Positions 61,692-64,000 of a DNA stretch of 64,000 nucleotides are shown one piece after another (the first letter of the stretch is position 1; every line of letters starts with the position of its first letter). A model generated the notes under the pieces. The model saw only the letters and a list, made by a program, of their open reading frames with translations. It was not told the DNA's origin and made no database searches. Origin of the DNA: an uncultured Eudoraea sp. (lineage in GTDB: Bacteria > Bacteroidota > Bacteroidia > Flavobacteriales > Flavobacteriaceae); NCBI RefSeq assembly GCF_947490415.1, contig NZ_CANLGX010000001.1, positions 186,001 to 250,000 of the forward strand. Reading direction: 5' to 3'. The translations under genes were made by a program, and so were the position numbers.

Positions 61692-64000
61692 ATGAAAAGG
61701 ATCTTAGGACTTTCTTTAAGCATAATTGTACTTTTAGGTGCTTGTGACGAAAAGAAGGAGAAACTGTTTAACAAAGTTACCTCTGCTCATTCCGGAATTT
61801 ATTTTAAAAACCAGCTAATAGACACCCCAGAACTTAATATTCTTAACTATCTGTATTACTACAATGGAGCCGGGGTCGTTTCGGCGGATTTTAATAATGA
61901 TGGACTGGTAGATCTTTATTTTACGGCCAATCAGGGTGAAGACAAACTGTACATTAACAGAGGAGGCTTAAAATTTGAAGATGTCACCAAAGTGGCTAAT
62001 ATTCATAATCCCGGAAACTGGACGACAGGAGCTACGCATGTAGATATTAACCATGATGGTTTACTTGACATTTATGTTTGTAAAGTCGCCAATTACCAGG
62101 GAATGAAAGGCAGAAACCTGCTTTTTATAAACAAAGGCGCTAATGAAGAGGGCATTCCAAAATTTACCGAAGAGGCATCTTCCTATGGCCTTGATTTTAG
62201 TGGGCTTTCAACTCAGGCTGCATTTCTTGATTTTGATCTGGATGGGGATCTGGATATGTATCTCTTAAATCATTCCGTGCATCCCAACAGAACTTATGGT
62301 AAAGGATCGCAACGTTTAGAAATAGACTCACTTTCCGGTGATCGTCTCTATAGGAATGATGATGGAATGTATAAAGATGTTTCAAAAGAAGCTGGTATTT
62401 TCCAGGGTAAAATTGGATATGGTTTAGGACTCGGAGTTAGTGATATTAATGACGATGGATATCCTGATATTTATGTAGGTAATGATTTTTTTGAAAATGA
62501 TTATTTGTATATAAACCAAAGGGATGGAACCTTTAAAGAACTTATTTCATCAGATAACAGACGCCTGGGGCATACTACGCATTACTCAATGGGTAACGAC
62601 CTGGCTGATGTAAACAATGATGGATTAACCGATATCCTTTCTTTAGATATGCTCCCGGAAGATTTGGAAACTTATAAAACATCCGGATTAGAGTATTCAT
62701 TTCCAACCTACCAATACTATTTAAAAAATGGATACGCCCCTCAGTATATGCAAAATACCCTACACCTAAACCTAGGTACTGAAAATTTTAGTGAAATAGG
62801 AAACTTAAGCGGGATTTCTGCTACAGAATGGTCATGGGGGGTTCTCACTGCAGATTATGACAATGATGGTTATAAAGATATTTACATATCCAATGGCATT
62901 AAAGGGGCTACGAATGATATGGATTTTATAAGTTACATAGCCAATGAGAATATTCAAAAAAGAATAAGTGCAGGAATGTCCCAAACTGATATGGCTTTTA
63001 TTAAGGAATTACCCGAAAAGAAAGCTGCAAACTATCTCTTTAGGAATGACAAAAATCTTTCTTTTAAAAATGTTACTAAAGAATGGTATCATGAAGAAGC
63101 TTCATTCAGTAATGGCTGTGTTTATTCAGACCTGGATAATGATGGAGATCTGGACCTTGTGGTTAATAACCTTAATGAAGAGGCCTATCTTCTGGAAAAT
63201 AAGTCGGATTTAAATAAGGATAGCAATTACATTACGATCTCCTTAAATGGAGAAATGAAAAATAGGTTTGGTATTGGTGCCAAAGTGATGGCTTATACGG
63301 CATATGGAATTTTGAAACAAGAAAATTTTGTAAACAAAGGATATTTATCGGCTGTTTCCAATAAAATTCATCTGGGTGTTGGCCAAGTTACTTTAATAGA
63401 TTCCATAAGGGTAATATGGCCTGATGGGAAGTACCAAACAATAAGGTCTGTTAAATCAAATCAGGACCTGGTAATCGACGAACAATTTGCCCGTGGTAAT
63501 TTTTACAAAAAACCCTTATCCAAAAATAAAAGTTTCCTTGTCAACACTTCTGAAACATTAGATTTTAGGCATCAGGATCCTGCAACTCTTGAATTCAACA
63601 GAGATCCCCTGGTGCCCTTTGCAAATACAAATGAAGGTCCTGCCATTTCTGTATGCGATTTTAACAAGGATACCAGAGATGATCTATTCATTAGTGGTGC
63701 TAAGGGGCAAGCTTCCGCACTCTTTTTACAGGATAGTTTAGGTAAATTTATTAGTGTTCAGGAAGCTGTTTTTGCGCCGGATGCCATAAGCGAAGATGTG
63801 TCTCATGTATTTTTTGATGCCAACGGAGATCAATATGATGATTTATTGGTTGTTAGTGGCGGTAATGAATTTAAAAATGGCAAACCCCTTCAGCCAAGGC
63901 TATACCTGAATAATAAAGGTACCTTTAAAATAGATTCTATGGCATTTAGGAATATTCAACTTAACGCCTCAATGGTCACTGCCTCCGATTTTGATAATGA
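61692..64000 (+). CDS. FG-GAP/VCBS-repeat lipoprotein with ASPIC/UnbV domain (incomplete)
   Basis: At least 769 codons, running off the window without a stop. Lipoprotein signal with Cys18 (LLGAC). Calcium-binding FG-GAP repeats recur at short intervals (DFNNDGLVD, DINHDGLLD, DFDLDGDLD, DINDDGYPD, DVNNDGLTD, DYDNDGYKD, DLDNDGDLD), interrupted by a UnbV/ASPIC module (IGAKVMAYT...NKIHLGVG...IRVIWPDG, about 510-600), after which the repeats resume. Such CRTAC1-like lipoproteins often sit beside SusCD loci and may bind glycans on the surface, but no enzymatic role is shown. Confidence 0.88.
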   Translation, partial: MKRILGLSLSIIVLLGACDEKKEKLFNKVTSAHSGIYFKNQLIDTPELNILNYLYYYNGAGVVSADFNNDGLVDLYFTANQGEDKLYINRGGLKFEDVTKVANIHNPGNWTTGATHVDINHDGLLDIYVCKVANYQGMKGRNLLFINKGANEEGIPKFTEEASSYGLDFSGLSTQAAFLDFDLDGDLDMYLLNHSVHPNRTYGKGSQRLEIDSLSGDRLYRNDDGMYKDVSKEAGIFQGKIGYGLGLGVSDINDDGYPDIYVGNDFFENDYLYINQRDGTFKELISSDNRRLGHTTHYSMGNDLADVNNDGLTDILSLDMLPEDLETYKTSGLEYSFPTYQYYLKNGYAPQYMQNTLHLNLGTENFSEIGNLSGISATEWSWGVLTADYDNDGYKDIYISNGIKGATNDMDFISYIANENIQKRISAGMSQTDMAFIKELPEKKAANYLFRNDKNLSFKNVTKEWYHEEASFSNGCVYSDLDNDGDLDLVVNNLNEEAYLLENKSDLNKDSNYITISLNGEMKNRFGIGAKVMAYTAYGILKQENFVNKGYLSAVSNKIHLGVGQVTLIDSIRVIWPDGKYQTIRSVKSNQDLVIDEQFARGNFYKKPLSKNKSFLVNTSETLDFRHQDPATLEFNRDPLVPFANTNEGPAISVCDFNKDTRDDLFISGAKGQASALFLQDSLGKFISVQEAVFAPDAISEDVSHVFFDANGDQYDDLLVVSGGNEFKNGKPLQPRLYLNNKGTFKIDSMAFRNIQLNASMVTASDFDN

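Noticed and set aside
62968-63213. 81-codon plus-strand frame
   Set aside because: It is a different frame inside the FG-GAP lipoprotein gene, which is continuous from 61692 to the end of the window.

Overview
The window is a low-GC chromosomal segment from a member of the Flavobacteriaceae (phylum Bacteroidota), probably marine. The evidence is the SusC/SusD pair, the many SPII lipoproteins, promoters of the TTTG-N19-TAnnTTTG type, an isoprenoid operon of the mevalonate type, and an arginine operon that uses an ArgF'-type (N-succinylornithine) carbamoyltransferase. About 50 protein genes are densely packed. I see no complete phage, insertion sequence or CRISPR array.

Layout. 1-848: tRNA-Phe with a textbook promoter, a 17-bp duplication of its 3' end (possible integration scar) and two copies of a structured repeat. 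849-3339: an atypical SDR and an exported S33-type peptidase. 3507-9326: a sugar operon with an APH/methylthioribose-kinase-like kinase, a lipoprotein ADP-ribosylglycohydrolase, uxaC, an SDR mannonate oxidoreductase and uxuA, taking hexuronates to 2-keto-3-deoxygluconate. 9331-10899: a GH32 fructan hydrolase on the minus strand. 11017-23665: rhodanese, TIGR04282 and TIGR04283 glycosyltransferases, purine nucleoside phosphorylase, DUF547, FAD oxidoreductase, NosR-like Fe-S membrane protein, and three further glycosyltransferases. These are the accessory genes of arsenosugar-type loci, but no arsM or radical-SAM arsS is present. An amidase and a GH113-like lipoprotein on the other strand interrupt the group.

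23712-32808: an arginine operon (GNAT, argG, argC, proC, argD, argF', argB, argE, argH), preceded by a previously unannotated 25-codon reading frame that ends in an Arg-rich stretch and overlaps tandem hairpins. This is a candidate arginine attenuator. 32908-39320: BLUF photoreceptor, RsuA/RluB-type pseudouridine synthase, nitrilase, UbiA, mevalonate kinase, diphosphomevalonate decarboxylase, TspO and a DUF1697 protein. 39450-43740: glpK-glpF convergent with a BaiN-like flavoprotein and a lipoprotein GDPD.

43764-51723: a minus-strand maltodextrin operon (lacI, pgmB, GH65 phosphorylase, two exported GH13 enzymes) that runs on into the GDPD and flavoprotein genes. 52078-61497: divergent susC-susD, a strong terminator, then xylB-xylA and an SSS sugar symporter. 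A LacI-type palindrome lies in the lacI/susC intergenic region. 61692 to the end: an incomplete FG-GAP/ASPIC lipoprotein gene that runs off the window.

All functional assignments come from motifs and context read by eye. No database search was possible.
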